A stretch of 64,000 nucleotides of DNA from Closterium sp. Naga37s-1 (lineage: Eukaryota > Streptophyta > Zygnematophyceae > Desmidiales > Closteriaceae): NCBI GenBank assembly GCA_947471745.1, contig CANJKZ010000775.1:484145-548144 (forward strand), in the 5' to 3' direction. Shown here piece by piece: positions 42,892 through 54,744 of the stretch. How positions within the stretch are numbered: position 1 is the first letter of the stretch; the number at the start of each line of letters is the position of its first letter. Under the pieces are notes generated by a model. That model was not told the origin of the DNA and did not search any database. It worked only from the letters and a program-made list of their open reading frames with translations. Position numbers and translations under genes: made by a program.

Positions 42892-42903
42892 GCTCTGATA
42901 CCA
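42892..42903 (-). other. Primer-binding site of element C
   Basis: Plus-strand GCTCTGATACCA is the complement of TGGTATCAGAGC, two bases inside the 5' LTR. Confidence 0.88.
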
Positions 42904-42905
42904 CT

Positions 42906-43774
42906 TGTTAGAGATTAAGGACGGAGTCTATGAAGATTAGGGGCTGAAATATCTCAAAATCGTCAACTACAATTCTGGACAGAAAAGTCGTCGTCACAAG
43001 AAACGTCGTCGACGAAAGGTCCACTGTTAGAATTCTTTCAAACTCGAGTATGTTGTAGCCCTTGACCGTGGCTATCTTTCCCAATTTGAATAGTATCAGA
43101 ATATGGAGTATAACTCGAGTTATGAACTTCGGCGCACTAGGGGGTATGCTGCCATAGAAAACGTAACTCAATCACAATGATCTCACAAGTTCACACAAGA
43201 AAGTTAGGGTAGCAATAGAACCAGGTAGGAGGGGATGAGGAGGACGAGAGGGAAGGTCCCAAGAGAGTCCCCAACCAAGGAAACCCCATGCCATACAATT
43301 CCCTTCCCCATAGGCAACCCAACTTTGACCTTTGTCACTATCCCAACCTCCACAATCCACCTCAACCCAACTTGGCCACACTTGCCAACCTGGTTTGGTT
43401 TCTCCCAACCATTTGGCAGCAACTACAGTAGAAAAGACGAATTTCCCAACCCCCAAAAGTCTGTACCCCATATTGAGTCAACCCCACAACTTCCCATAGT
43501 CACCACAACCAAATATCAAAAGCATACGAACTCCAACGTTCGTAACTTTCTTGTTCGTGCTCCGATTGAAGCGATACTTGGTTCCTCGGAAAGCTCTTGA
43601 GCAGAGGAGTCACTTCAGATATCTGCTCAAGCCAAATAACATTCACACACACACTCAGAAAAACCAAACCGCACAAAACACAAATTCTTGCACACACTCA
43701 CAACACGCATGCAACGCACGAACATATGATGGGAGGCAGACAGACGTGAATGCGAATGGTAGCATCACTCAACA
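42906..43774 (-). repeat. 5' LTR of element C (869 bp, variant 2)
   Basis: Plus strand TGTTAGAGATTAAGG...CACTCAACA, followed by the second AGTGG and the rest of element B. Confidence 0.93.
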
Positions 43775-43779
43775 AGTGG

Positions 43780-45650
43780 AGGTTTCTGTCTCTGAGAATG
43801 AGATCTCTGGGGTGACAGAGGATGGGGGAGAACCTGAGGTGGAGGAGCAGCAGCAGCAGCAACAGCAGCAGCAGCCGCAGCAGCAGGAGGAGCAAGGTGC
43901 TCCACAAGGTGCCGGACGTACGGCTGACCGTCCTAGGAGGGATGTGCGCCCTCCTAACAGGCTGACCTATGCAAGCCGTGGCAAGCCAAAGGTGGTAAGG
44001 GCTGGGAGTGTGGCTGAGCAGTGTGATGAGGATGAGATAGCACACTGCTACTGGGCAGCCGTCCCTGAGCCCAAGACGCTAGCTGAGGCATTGAGCGGGC
44101 CCGATGCTGAAAAGTGGAAGCAGAGTGTGAAGGAGGAGTATGATTCTCTGCTAGAGAATGAGACGTGGGAGCTGTGTGAGCTGCCACCTGGGAAGAAGGC
44201 CATTTCTTCCAAGCTGATTTTCAGGCACAAGTACGGACCTGATGGGGCGCTGACCCGCTACAAGTCAAGGCTTGTGGCTAAGGGGTTTCAGCAGACAAAG
44301 GGAAAGGACTTCAACGAGCTCTATGCTCCTGTGGGGAAAGGCACAACACTTCGGGTGTCATTGGCAATGGCAGCATACCGTGGATGGCGGGTGAAGCAGA
44401 TGGACATCACCACCGCCTTCCTCAATGGGATCATTCTGGAGGAGCTGTACATGTTACAGCCTGAGGGTTTGGATGATGGGAGCGGCAGGGTGTGCAGGCT
44501 GAAGAAGGCCATCTATGGCCTGAAGCAGGCTCCTCGTGCATGGTACCACAAGTTAGAGGAGACTCTGCTGGCTGGGGGTTTCAAGAAGAGTGAGTGTGAT
44601 CACAGCTTGTTCCTGCTGCAGGAGAAGGAGCAGTTTCTCATGCTCCTGGTGTATGTGGATGACATCCTGCTCTTCTCTGAGTCGTCTGCAATGATTGAGC
44701 ATGTGGAGGAGATGCTGGAGATGCAGTTTAAGTGCTCCAAGATGGGAGATGTGAAGTACTATTTGGGCATGCATGTGGAGAGGGACCTTGACAAGGGAGT
44801 GTTGAGGTTGCACCAGAGAAAGTATTGTGAGGGGCTGGCTGAGAAGTATGGGCTGCAAGATGGAGGAAAGCCAGCCACCCCACTGCCTTCGGGGTTCACT
44901 GTGGAGCCCTGTGCTGAAGAGGAGGTGGTGGGTGAGAGTGACAGGAAGCTGTTTCATTCCATGGTGGGGGCACTCAATTATGCGGCTAACCACACGCGGC
45001 CTGACATTGCCTTTGCTACATCCAGGCTTGCAAGTGTGGTTTCACGCCCCAGTCATGAGCAGCTGGAAGCGGCCAAGAGGTTGGTCCGCTATGTGAGCGC
45101 TACGGCATTAGTGGGCTTGGAGTACAGTGCTGTGCGACAAAGGCTGCAGAGGGGTGCAGCTGATTTGGGCAAGGGGGAGATGCTCCTGACCTGCTACACC
45201 GACGCTAGCTTCAACTCTGTGAAGGCGGATGGCACCAGCATTGGAGGCTATGTGTGCCTGTTTGGAGGTGGTGCTGTGAGCTGGCGCAGCAAGAAGCAGA
45301 ACGAGGTGGGGCAGTCCTCGTGTGAGACAGAGTACATGGCTCTGCATCATGGGGCAAAGGAGGTGGTGTGGCTGAGGCGTTTGTTGGAGGAGATCGGAGT
45401 GTGCCAAAAGGATCCAACTGTGATTTTCTGTGACAACGAGTCGGCTGTGAAGCTTGCTAAGAATGCTTGCCTTCATGGGCTGACGAAGCACATCAGGCCT
45501 AAGTGGCATTGGGTGAGGAGGCTCCTGGACAAGGAGGTGCGGCTGGAGATTGTGAAGACCCATCAGCAGGCGGCTGACATTCTCACCAAGCGCCTGGCTG
45601 AATCTGAGCATTGGAAGGGCATGAAGCTTGCTGGGATGAGTGTGCATTGA
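43780..45650 (+). pseudogene. copia RT-RNase H, 3' part of split gag-pol (element B)
   Basis: Continues the B polyprotein after the C insertion: a poly-Gln linker, RT with the VAKGFQQTKGKDF and AIYGLKQAPRAWYHKL landmarks and YVDD at 44652-44663, then RNase H with CYTDASF, CETEYMAL and IFCDNESA, ending GMSVH at TGA 45648-45650. No stop breaks it, but it has lost its own start, gag, protease and integrase. The frame is open leftwards through part of the antisense C LTR to 43551, so a non-AUG or downstream ATG start could give an RT-RNase H product; I see no evidence that this is used. Confidence 0.93.
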
Positions 45651-45693
45651 GGATGCATGCTTGAGCTATGGCATGTGGGATGATGGTTGGCAG

Positions 45694-45707
45694 CCAGAGG
45701 GGGAGTT
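45694..45707 (+). other. Polypurine tract of element B
   Basis: CCAGAGGGGGAGTT directly before the 3' LTR. Confidence 0.8.
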
Positions 45708-46576
45708 TGTTGAGTGATGCTACCATTCGCATTCACGTCTGTCTGCCTCCCATCATATGTTCGTGCGTTGCATGCGTGTTGTGAGTGTGTGCAAGAATTT
45801 GTGTTTTGTGCGGTTTGGTTTTTCTGAGTGTGTGTGTGAATGTTATTTGGCTTGAGCAGATATCTGAAGTGACTCCTCTGCTCAAGAGCTTTCCGAGGAA
45901 CCAAGTATCGCTTCAATCGGAGCACGAACAAGAAAGTTACGAACGTTGGAGTTCGTATGCTTTTGATATTTGGTTGTGGTGACTATGGGAAGTTGTGGGG
46001 TTGACTCAATATGGGGTACAGACTTTTGGGGGTTGGGAAATTCGTCTTTTCTACTGTAGTTGCTGCCAAATGGTTGGGAGAAACCAAACCAGGTTGGCAA
46101 GTGTGGCCAAGTTGGGTTGAGGTGGATTGTGGAGGTTGGGATAGTGACAAAGGTCAAAGTTGGGTTGCCTATGGGGAAGGGAATTGTATGGCATGGGGTT
46201 TCCTTGGTTGGGGACTCTCTTGGGACCTTCCCTCTCGTCCTCCTCATCCCCTCCTACCTGGTTCTATTGCTACTCTAACTTTCTTGTGTGAACTTGTGAG
46301 ATCATTGTGATTGAGTTACGTTTTCTATGGCAGCATACCCCCTAGTGCGCCGAAGTTCATAACTCGAGTTATACTCCATATTCTGATACTATTCAAATTG
46401 GGAAAGATAGCCACGGTCAAGGGCTACAACATACTCGAGTTTGAAAGAATTCTAACAGTGGACCTTTCGTCGACGACGTTTCTTGTGACGACGACTTTTC
46501 TGTCCAGAATTGTAGTTGACGATTTTGAGATATTTCAGCCCCTAATCTTCATAGACTCCGTCCTTAATCTCTAACA
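45708..46576 (+). repeat. 3' LTR of element B (869 bp, variant 2)
   Basis: TGTTGAGTGATG...AATCTCTAACA followed by GGGCC and the 31-bp satellite. Confidence 0.93.
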
Positions 46577-49500
46577 GGGCCTAGCGTGTGCAAAATTGCA
46601 AGAACAAGGGCCTAGCGTGTGCAAAATTGCAAGAACAAGGGCCTAGCGTGCAAAATTGCAAGAACAAGGGCTTAGCGTGTGCAAAATTGCAAGAACAAGG
46701 GCCTTGCATGTGCAAATTTCAAGAACAGGGGCCTAGCGAGTGCAAAATTGCAAGAACAAGGGCCTAGCGTGTGCAAAATAGCAAGAACAAGGGCCTAGCG
46801 TGTGCAAAATAGCAAGAACAAGGGCCTAGCGTGTGCAAAATTTGAAGAACAAGGGCCTAGCGTGTGCAAAATAGCAGGAACAAGGGCCTATCGTGTGCAA
46901 AATAGCAAGAACAAGGGCCTAGCGTGTGCAAAATTTCAAGAACAAGGGCCTAGCGTGTGCAAAATTGCAAGAACAAGGGCCTAGCGTGTGCAAAATTGCA
47001 AGAACAAGGGCCTAGCGTGTGCAAAATAGCAAGAACAAGGGCTAGCGTGTGCAAAATTGCAAGAACAAGGGCCTAGCGTGTGCAAAATTGCAAGAACAAG
47101 GGCCTAGCATGTGCAAAATTGCAAGAACAAGGGCCTAGCGTGTTGAAAATTGCAAGAACAAGGGCCTAGCGTGTGCAAAATAGCAGGAACAAGGGCCTAG
47201 CGTGTGCAAAATAGCAAGAACAAGGGCCTAGCGTGTGCAAAATTTCAAGAACAGGGGCCTAGCCAGTGCAAAATTGCAAGAACAAGGGCCTAGCGTGTGC
47301 AAAATTTCAAGAACAAGGGCCTAGCGTGTGCAAAATTTCAAGAACAGGGGCCTGGCGAGTGCAAAATTCCAAGAACAAGGGCCTAGCGAGTGCAAAATTG
47401 CAAGGACAAGGGCCTAGCATGTGCAAAATTGCAAGAACAAGGGCCTAGATTGTGCAAAATTGCAAGAACAAGGGCCTAGCGTGTGCACAAAACAAGGGCC
47501 TAGCGTGTGCAGAATAACAAGAACAAGGGCCTAGCGTGTGCAAAATTTCAAGAACAAGGGCCTAGCGTGTGCAAAATAGCAAGAACAAGGGCCTAGCGTG
47601 TGCAAAATTGCAAGAACAAGGGCCTAGCGAGTGCAAAATTGCAAGGAAAAGGGCCTAGCGTGTGCAAAATTGCAAGAACAAGGGCCTAGCATGTGCATAA
47701 TTGCAAGAACAAGGGCATAGCGTGTGCAAAATAGCAGGAACAAGGGCCTAGTGTGTGCAAAATAGCAAGAACAAGGGCCTAGCGTGTGCAAAATTGCAAG
47801 AACAAGGGCCTAGCGAGTGCAAAAGTGCAAGAAAAAGGGCCTTGCGTGTGCAAAATTGCAAGAACAAGGGCCTCACGAGTGCAAAATTGCAAGAACAAGG
47901 GCCTAGCATGTGCAAAATTGCAAGAACAAGGGCCTAGCGTGTGCAAAATTTCAAGAACAAGGGCCTAGCGTGTGCAAAATTGCAAGAAGTAGGGCCTAGT
48001 GTGTGCAAAATTTCAAGAACAAGGGCCTAGAGTGTGCAAAATTGCAAGAACAATGGCATAGCGTGTGCAAAATTGCAAGAACAAGGGCCTACCGTGTGCA
48101 AAATTGCAAGAACAAGGGCCTAGTGTGTGCACAGAACTAGGGCCTAGCATGTGCAAAATAGCATGAACAAGGGCCTAGCGTGTGCAAAATTTCAAGAACA
48201 AGGGCCTAGCGTGTGCAAACTTTCAAGAACAAGGGCGTAGCGTGTGCAAAATTGCAAGAACAAGGGCCTAGCGAGTGGAAAATTGCAAGAACAAGGGCCT
48301 AGCGAGTGCAAAATTGCAAGAACAAGGGCCTAGCGTGTGCAAAATTGCAAGAACAAGGGCCTAGCGTGTGCAAAATTTCAAGAACAAGGGCCTAGCGTGT
48401 GCAAAATTTCAAGAACAGGGGCCTTGCGAGTGCAAAATTGCAAGAACAAGGGCCTAGCGAGTGCAAAATTGCAAGGACAAGGACTTAGCATGTGCAAAAT
48501 TGCAAGAACAAGGGCCTAGCGTGCGCAAAATTGCAAGAACAAGGGCCTAGCGTGTGCAAAATTGCAAGAACAAGGGCCTAGCGTGTGCAAAATTGCAAAA
48601 ACAAGTGCCTAGGGTGTGCAAAATTGGAAGAACAAGGGCCTAGTGTGTGCAAAATTGCAAGAACAAGGGCCTAGCGTGGGCAAAATTGCAGAACAAGGGC
48701 CTAGCGTGTGCAAAATTGCAAGAACAAGGGGCTAGTGTGTGCAAAAATTCAAGAACAAGGGCCTAGAGTGTGCAAAATTGCAAGAACAAGGGCCTAGCGT
48801 GTGCAAAATTGCAAGGACAAGGGCTTAGCATGTGCAAAATTGCAAGAACAAGGGCCTAGCGTGTGCAAAATTGCAAAAACAAGGGCCTAGCGTGTGCAAA
48901 ATTGCAAGAACAAGGGCCTAGCGTGTGCAAAATTGCAAAAACAAGTGCCTAGGGTGTGCAGAATTGGAAGAACAAGGGCCTAGTGTGTGCAAAATTGCAA
49001 GAACAAGGGCCTAGCGTGGGCAGAATTGCAAGAACAAGGGCCTAGCGTGTGCAAAATTGCAAGAACAAGGGCCTAGCGTCTGCAAAATTGCAAGAACAAG
49101 GGCCTAGCGTGTGCAAAATTGCAAGAACAAGGGGCTAGTGTGTGCAAAAATTCAAGAACAAGGGCCTAGAGTGTGCAAAATTGCAAGAACAAGGGCCTAG
49201 CGTGTGCAAAATTGCAAGGACAAGGGCTTAGCATGTGCAAAATTGCAAGAACAAGGGCCTAGCGTGTGCAAAATTGCAAGAACAAGGGCCTAGCGTGTGC
49301 AAAATTGCAAGAACAAGGGCCTAGTGTGTGCAAAATTGCAAGAACAAGGGGCTAGTGTGTGCAAAAATTCAAGAACAAGGGCCTAGAGTGTGCAAAATTG
49401 CAAGAACAAGGGCCTAGCGAGTGCAAAATTGCAAGAACAAGGGCCTAGCGAGTGCAAAATTGCAAGAACAAGGGCCTAGCGTGTGCAAAATTGCAAGAAC

Positions 49501-50834
49501 AAGGGCCTAGCGTGTGCAAAATTTCAAGAACAAGGGCCTAGCGTGTGCAAAATTTCAAGAACAGGGGCCTTGCGAGTGCAAAATTGCAAGAACAAGGGCC
49601 TAGCGAGTGCAAAATTGCAAGGACAAGGGCTTAGCATGTGCAAAATTGCAAGAACAAGGGCCTAGCGTGTGCAAAATTGCAAGAACAAGGGCCTAGCGTG
49701 TGCAAAATTGCAAGAACAAGGGCCTAGCGTGTTCAAAATTGCAAAAACAAGTGCCTAGGGTGTGCAAAATTGGAAGAACAAGGGCCTAGTGTGTGCAAAA
49801 TTGCAAGAACAAGGGCCTAGCGTGGGCAAAATTGCAGATCAAGGGCCTAGCGTGTGCAAAATTGCAAGAACAAGGGGCTAGTGTGTGCAAAAATTCAAGA
49901 ACAAGGGCCTAGAGTGTGCAAAATTGCAAGAACAGGGGCCTAGCGTGTGCAAATTTGCAAGGACAAGGGCTTAGCATGTGCAAAATTGCAAGAACAAGGG
50001 CCTAGCGTGTGCAAAATTGCAAAAACAAGGGCCTAGCGTGTGCAAAATTGCAAGAACAAGGGCCTAGCGTGTGCAAAATTGCAAAAACAAGTGCCTAGGG
50101 TGTGCAAAATTGGAAGAACAAGGGCCTAGTGTGTGCAAAATTGCAAGAACAAGGGCCTAGCGTGGGCAAAATTGCAGAACAAGGGCCTAGCGTGTGCAAA
50201 ATTGCAAGAACAAGGGGCTAATGTGTGCAAAAATTCAAGAACAAGGGCCTAGAGTGTGCAAAATTGCAAGAACAAGGGCCTAGCGTGTGCAAAATTGCAA
50301 GGACAAGGGCTTAGCATGTGCAAAATTGCAAGAACAAGGGCCTAGCGTGTGCAAAATTGCAAGAACAAGGGCCTAGCGTGTGCAAAATTGCAAAAACAAG
50401 TTCCTAGGGTGTGCAAAATTGGAAGAACAAGGGCCTAGTGTGTGCAAAATTGCAAGAACAAGGGCCTAGCATGGGCAAAATTGCAGAACAAGGGCCTAGC
50501 GTGTGCAAAATTGCAAGAACAAGGGGCTAGTGTGTGCAAAAATTCAAGAACAAGGGCCTAGAGTGTGCAAAATTGCAAGAACAAGGGCCTAGCGAGTGCA
50601 AAATTGCAAGGACAAGGGCTTAGCATGTGCAAAATTGCAAGAACAAGGGCCTAGCGTGTGCAAAATTGCAAGAACAAGGGCCTAGCGTGTGCAAAATTGC
50701 AAGAACAAGGGCCTAGCGTGTGCAAAATTGCAAAAACAAGTGCCTAGGGTGTGCAAAATTGGAAGAACAAGGGCCTAGTGTGTGCAAAATTGCAAGAACA
50801 AGGGCCTAGCGTGGGCAAAAGTGCAAGAACAAGG

Positions 50835-53345
50835 GCCTAGCGTGTGCAAAATTGCAAGAACAAGGGCCTAGCGTCTGCAAAATAGCAAGAACAAGGGCCT
50901 AGCGTGTGCAAAATTGCAAGAACAAGGGCCTAGCGTGTGCAAAATTGCAAGAACAAGGGCCTACCGTCTGCAAAATTGCAAGAACAAGGGCCTAGCTTGT
51001 TGAAAATTGCAAGAACAAGGGCCTAGCGTGTGCAAAATAGCAGGAACAAGGGCCTAGCGTGTGCAAAATAGCAAGAACAAGGGCCTAGCGTGTGCAATTT
51101 TTCAAGAACAAGGGCCTCGCGTGTGCAAAATTGCAAGAACAAGGGCTTAGCGTGTGCAAAATTGCAAGAACAAGGGCCTCACGAGTGCAAAATTGCAAGA
51201 ACAAGGGCCTAGCATGTGCAAAATTGCAAGAACAAGGGCGTAGCGTGTGCAAAATTTCAAGAACAAGGGCCTAGCGTGTGCAAAATTGCAAGAAGAAGGG
51301 CCTAGTGTGTGCAAAATTTCAAGAACAAGGGCCTAGAGTGTGCAAAATTGCAAGAACAATGGCATAGCGTGTGCAAAATTGCAAGAACAAGGGCCTACCG
51401 TGTGCAAAATTGCAAGAACAAGGGCCTAGCGTGTGCACAGAACTAGGGCCTAGCACGTGCAAAATAGCAAGAACAAGGGCCTAGCGTGTGCAAAATTTCA
51501 AGAACAAGGGCCTAGCGTGTGCAAACTTTCAAGAACAAGGGCGTAGCGTGTGCAAAATTGCAAGAACAAGGGCCTAGCGAGTGCAAAATTGCAAGAACAA
51601 GGGCCTAGCGAGTGCAAAATTGCAAGAACAAGGGCCTAGCGTGTGCAAAATTGCAAGAACAAGGGCCTAGCATGTGCAAAATTTCAAGAACAAGGGCCTA
51701 GCGGGTGCAAAATTTCAAGAACAGGGGCCTGGCGAGTGCAAAATTGCAAGAACAAGGGCCTAGCGAGTGCAAAATTGCAAGGACAAGGGCTTAGCATGTG
51801 CAAAATTGCAAGAACAAGGGCCTAGCGTGTGCAAAATTGCAAGAACAAGGGCCTAGCATGTGCAAAATTGCAAGAACAAGGGCCTAGCGTGTGCAAAATT
51901 GCAAGAACAAGGGCCTAGCGTGTGCAAAATTGCAAGAACAAGGGCCTAGCGTGTTGAAAATTGCAAGAACAAGGGCCTAGCGTGTGCAAAATAGCAGGAA
52001 CAAGGGCCTAGCGTGTGCAAAATAGCAAAAACAAGGGCCTAGCGTGTGCAATTTTTCAAGAACAAGGGCCTCTCGTGTGCAAAATTGCAAGAACAAGGGC
52101 TTAGCGTGTGCAAAATTGCAAGAACAAGGGCCTCACGAGTGCAAAATTGCAAGAACAAGGGCCTAGCATGTGCAAAATTGCAAGAACAAGGGCCTAGCGT
52201 GTGCAAAATTTCAAGAACAAGGGCCTAGCGTGTGCAAAATTGCAAGAAGAAGGGCCTAGTGTGTGCAAAATTTCAAGAACAAGGGCCTAGCGTGTGCAAA
52301 ATTGCAAGAACAAGGGCCTAGCGTCTGCAAAATAGCAAGAACAAGGGCCTAGCGTGTGCAAAATTGCAAGAACAAGGGCCTAGCGTGTGCAAAATTGCAA
52401 GAACAAGGGCCTACCGTCTGCAAAATTGCAAGAACAAGGGCCTAGCTTGTTGAAAATTGCAAGAACAAGGGCCTAGCGTGTGCAAAATAGCAGGAACAAG
52501 GGCCTAGCGTGTGCAAAATAGCAAGAACAAGGGCCTAGCGTGTGCAATTTTTCAAGAACAAGGGCCTCGCGTGTGCAAAATTGCAAGAACAAGGGCTTAG
52601 CGTGTGCAAAATTGCAAGAACAAGGGCCTCACGAGTGCAAAATTGCAAGAACAAGGGCCTAGCATGTGCAAAATTGCAAGAACAAGGGCGTAGCGTGTGC
52701 AAAATTTCAAGAACAAGGGCCTAGCGTGTGCAAAATTGCAAGAAGAAGGGCCTAGTGTGTGCAAAATTTCAAGAACAAGGGCCTAGAGTGTGCAAAATTG
52801 CAAGAACAATGGCATAGCGTGTGCAAAATTGCAAGAACAAGGGCCTACCGTGTGCAAAATTGCAAGAGCAAGGGCCTAGCGTGTGCACAGAACTAGGGCC
52901 TAGCACGTGCAAAATAGCAAGAACAAGGGCCTAGCGTGTGCAAAATTTCAAGAACAAGGGCCTAGCGTGTGCAAACTTTCAAGAACAAGGGCGTAGCATG
53001 TGCAAAATTGCAAGAACAAGGGCCTAGCGAGTGCAAAATTGCAAGAACAAGGGCCTAGCGAGTGCAAAATTGCAAGAACAAGGGCCTAGCGTGTGCAAAA
53101 TTGCAAGAACAAGGGCCTAGCATGTGCAAAATTTCAAGAACAAGGGCCTAGCGGGTGCAAAATTTCAAGAACAGGGGCCTGGCGAGTGCAAAATTGCAAG
53201 AACAAGGGCCTAGCGAGTGCAAAATTGCAAGGACAAGGGCTTAGCATGTGCAAAATTGCAAGAACAAGGGCCTAGCGTGTGCAAAATTGCAAGAACAAGG
53301 GCCTAGCGTGTGCAAAATTGCAAGAACAAGGGCCTAGCGTGTGCA
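50835..53345. repeat. 1450-bp higher-order duplication within the 31-bp satellite
   Basis: Runs starting at 51092 and 51643 recur exactly 1450 bases later at 52542 and 53093, including rare variants such as GTGCAATTTTTCAAG and GCACAGAACTAGGG. The match fades after about 53345. Boundaries are approximate. Confidence 0.8.
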
Positions 53346-53872
53346 AAATTGCAAAAACAAGTGCCTAGGGTGTGCAAAATTGGAAGAACAAGGGCCTAGT
53401 AGGTGCAAAATTGCAAGAACAAGGGCCTAGCGTGGGCAAAATTGCAGAACAAGGGCCTAGCGTGTGCAAAATTGCAAGAACAAGGGGCTAGTGTGTGCAA
53501 AAATTCAAGAACAAGGGCCTAGAGTATGCAAAATTGCAAGAACAAGGGCCGAGCGTGTGCAAAATTGCAAGAACAAGGGCCTAGCGTCTGCAAAGTTGCA
53601 AGAACAAGGGCCTAGCGTGTGCACAAAACAAGGGCCTAGCGTGTGCAAAATATCAAGAACAAGGGCCTAGCGTGTGCAAAATTTCAAGAACAAGGGCCTA
53701 GCGTGTGCAAAATAGCAAGAACAAGGGCCTAGCGTGTGCAAAATTGCAAGAACAAGGGCCTAGCGTGTGCAAAATTGCAAGAACAAGGGCCTAGCGTGTG
53801 CAAAATTGCAAGAACAAGGGCCTAGCGTGTTGAAAATTGCAAGAACAAGGGCCTAGCGTGTGCAAAATAGCA

Positions 53873-53877
53873 GGAAC
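53873..53877. repeat. Target-site duplication GGAAC, left copy (solo LTR D)
   Basis: GGAAC precedes the LTR at 53878 and recurs at 54745-54749. Confidence 0.9.
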
Positions 53878-54744
53878 TGTTGAGTGATGCTACCATTCGC
53901 ATTCACGGCTGTCTGCCTCCCATCATATGTTCGTGCGTTGCATGCGTGTTGTGAGTGTGTGCAAGAATTTGTGTTTTGTGCGGTTTGGTTTTTCTGAGTG
54001 TGTGTGTGAATGTTATTTGGCTTGAGCTGATATCTGAAGTGACTCCTCTGCTCAAGAGCTTTCCGAGGAACCAAGTATCGCTTCAATCGGAGCACGAACT
54101 AGAAAGTTACGAACGTTGGAGTTCGTATGCTTTTGATATTTGGTTGTGGTGACTATGGGAAGTTGTGGGGTTGACTCAATATGGGGTACAGACTTTTGGG
54201 GGTTGGGAAATTCGTCTTTTCTACTGTAGTTGCTGCCAAATGGTTGGGAGAAACCAAACCAGGTTGGCAAGTGTGGCCAAGTTGGGTTGAGGTGGATTGT
54301 GGAGGTTGGGATAGTGACAAAGGTCAAAGTTGGGTTGCCTATGGGGAAGGGAATTGTATGGCATGGGGTTTCCTTGGTTGGGGACTCTCTTGGGACCTTC
54401 CCTCTCGTCCTCCTTATCCCTTCCACCTGGTTTAGTGCTACTCTAATTCTCTTGTGTGAACTTGTGTGAACTTTGTGATTGAGTTAAGTTCTTATGGCAG
54501 CATACCCCCCTGTGCGCCGAAATTGATAAGTCGAGATTTACTTCACCTCTTGATACGTTTCAACTTGGGAATTGTAGCCACGGAGTAGGGCTACAATATA
54601 TATGAGTTTAGTGAAGTTTAGACTGTGCACTTTTCGTCGACGGCGTTTCTTGTGAGCGCAACTATTCTGTCCAGAAATAGGGTCCAACGATTTTGAGAAA
54701 TTTAGGCACCTAATCTTCATAGACTCCGTCCTTAGTCTCTAACA
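53878..54744 (+). mobile_element. Solo LTR D, family 2, variant 1 (867 bp)
   Basis: A full TGTTGAGTGATG...GTCTCTAACA LTR with no internal region, flanked by a perfect GGAAC duplication. It matches the element A LTR with about seven visible differences (e.g. CACGGCTG for CACGTCTG, GAGCTGATA for GAGCAGATA, ATAGGGTCC for ATAGGGACC). This is the expected product of recombination between the two LTRs of a former full-length insertion. Confidence 0.95.

Larger units (their letters stand above)
37286..43774 (-). mobile_element. Family-2 copia element C, complete, nested antisense inside B
   Basis: A 6489-bp element on the minus strand with 869-bp LTRs at 37286-38154 (3') and 42906-43774 (5'), a perfect primer-binding site, an intact gag-pol, a polypurine tract and an AGTGG target duplication inside B. 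Its LTRs differ at one position that I could see (near 37420 versus 43040). It is younger than B and looks potentially autonomous. Confidence 0.96.
33594..46576 (+). mobile_element. Family-2 copia element B, split by nested element C
   Basis: A plus-strand element with 869-bp LTRs at 33594-34462 and 45708-46576 (I saw one difference between them) and a GGGCC target duplication. After removing C and one AGTGG its length is 6489 bp, the same as C. Its gag-pol frame is interrupted between integrase and RT by C in the opposite orientation, so B cannot make its full polyprotein. Confidence 0.95.
46577..53877. repeat. 31-bp satellite, block 3 (~235 monomers) with higher-order repeats
   Basis: The 31-bp satellite continues in the same orientation. 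At 47266-47968 it repeats the marker run of 32553-33255. Between about 48540 and 50760 a variant AAAACAAGTGCCTAGGG recurs near 48598, 48938, 49745, 50085, 50393 and 50732, giving ~340-bp (11-mer) and ~308-bp (10-mer) higher-order units. No gene seen. Confidence 0.94.
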
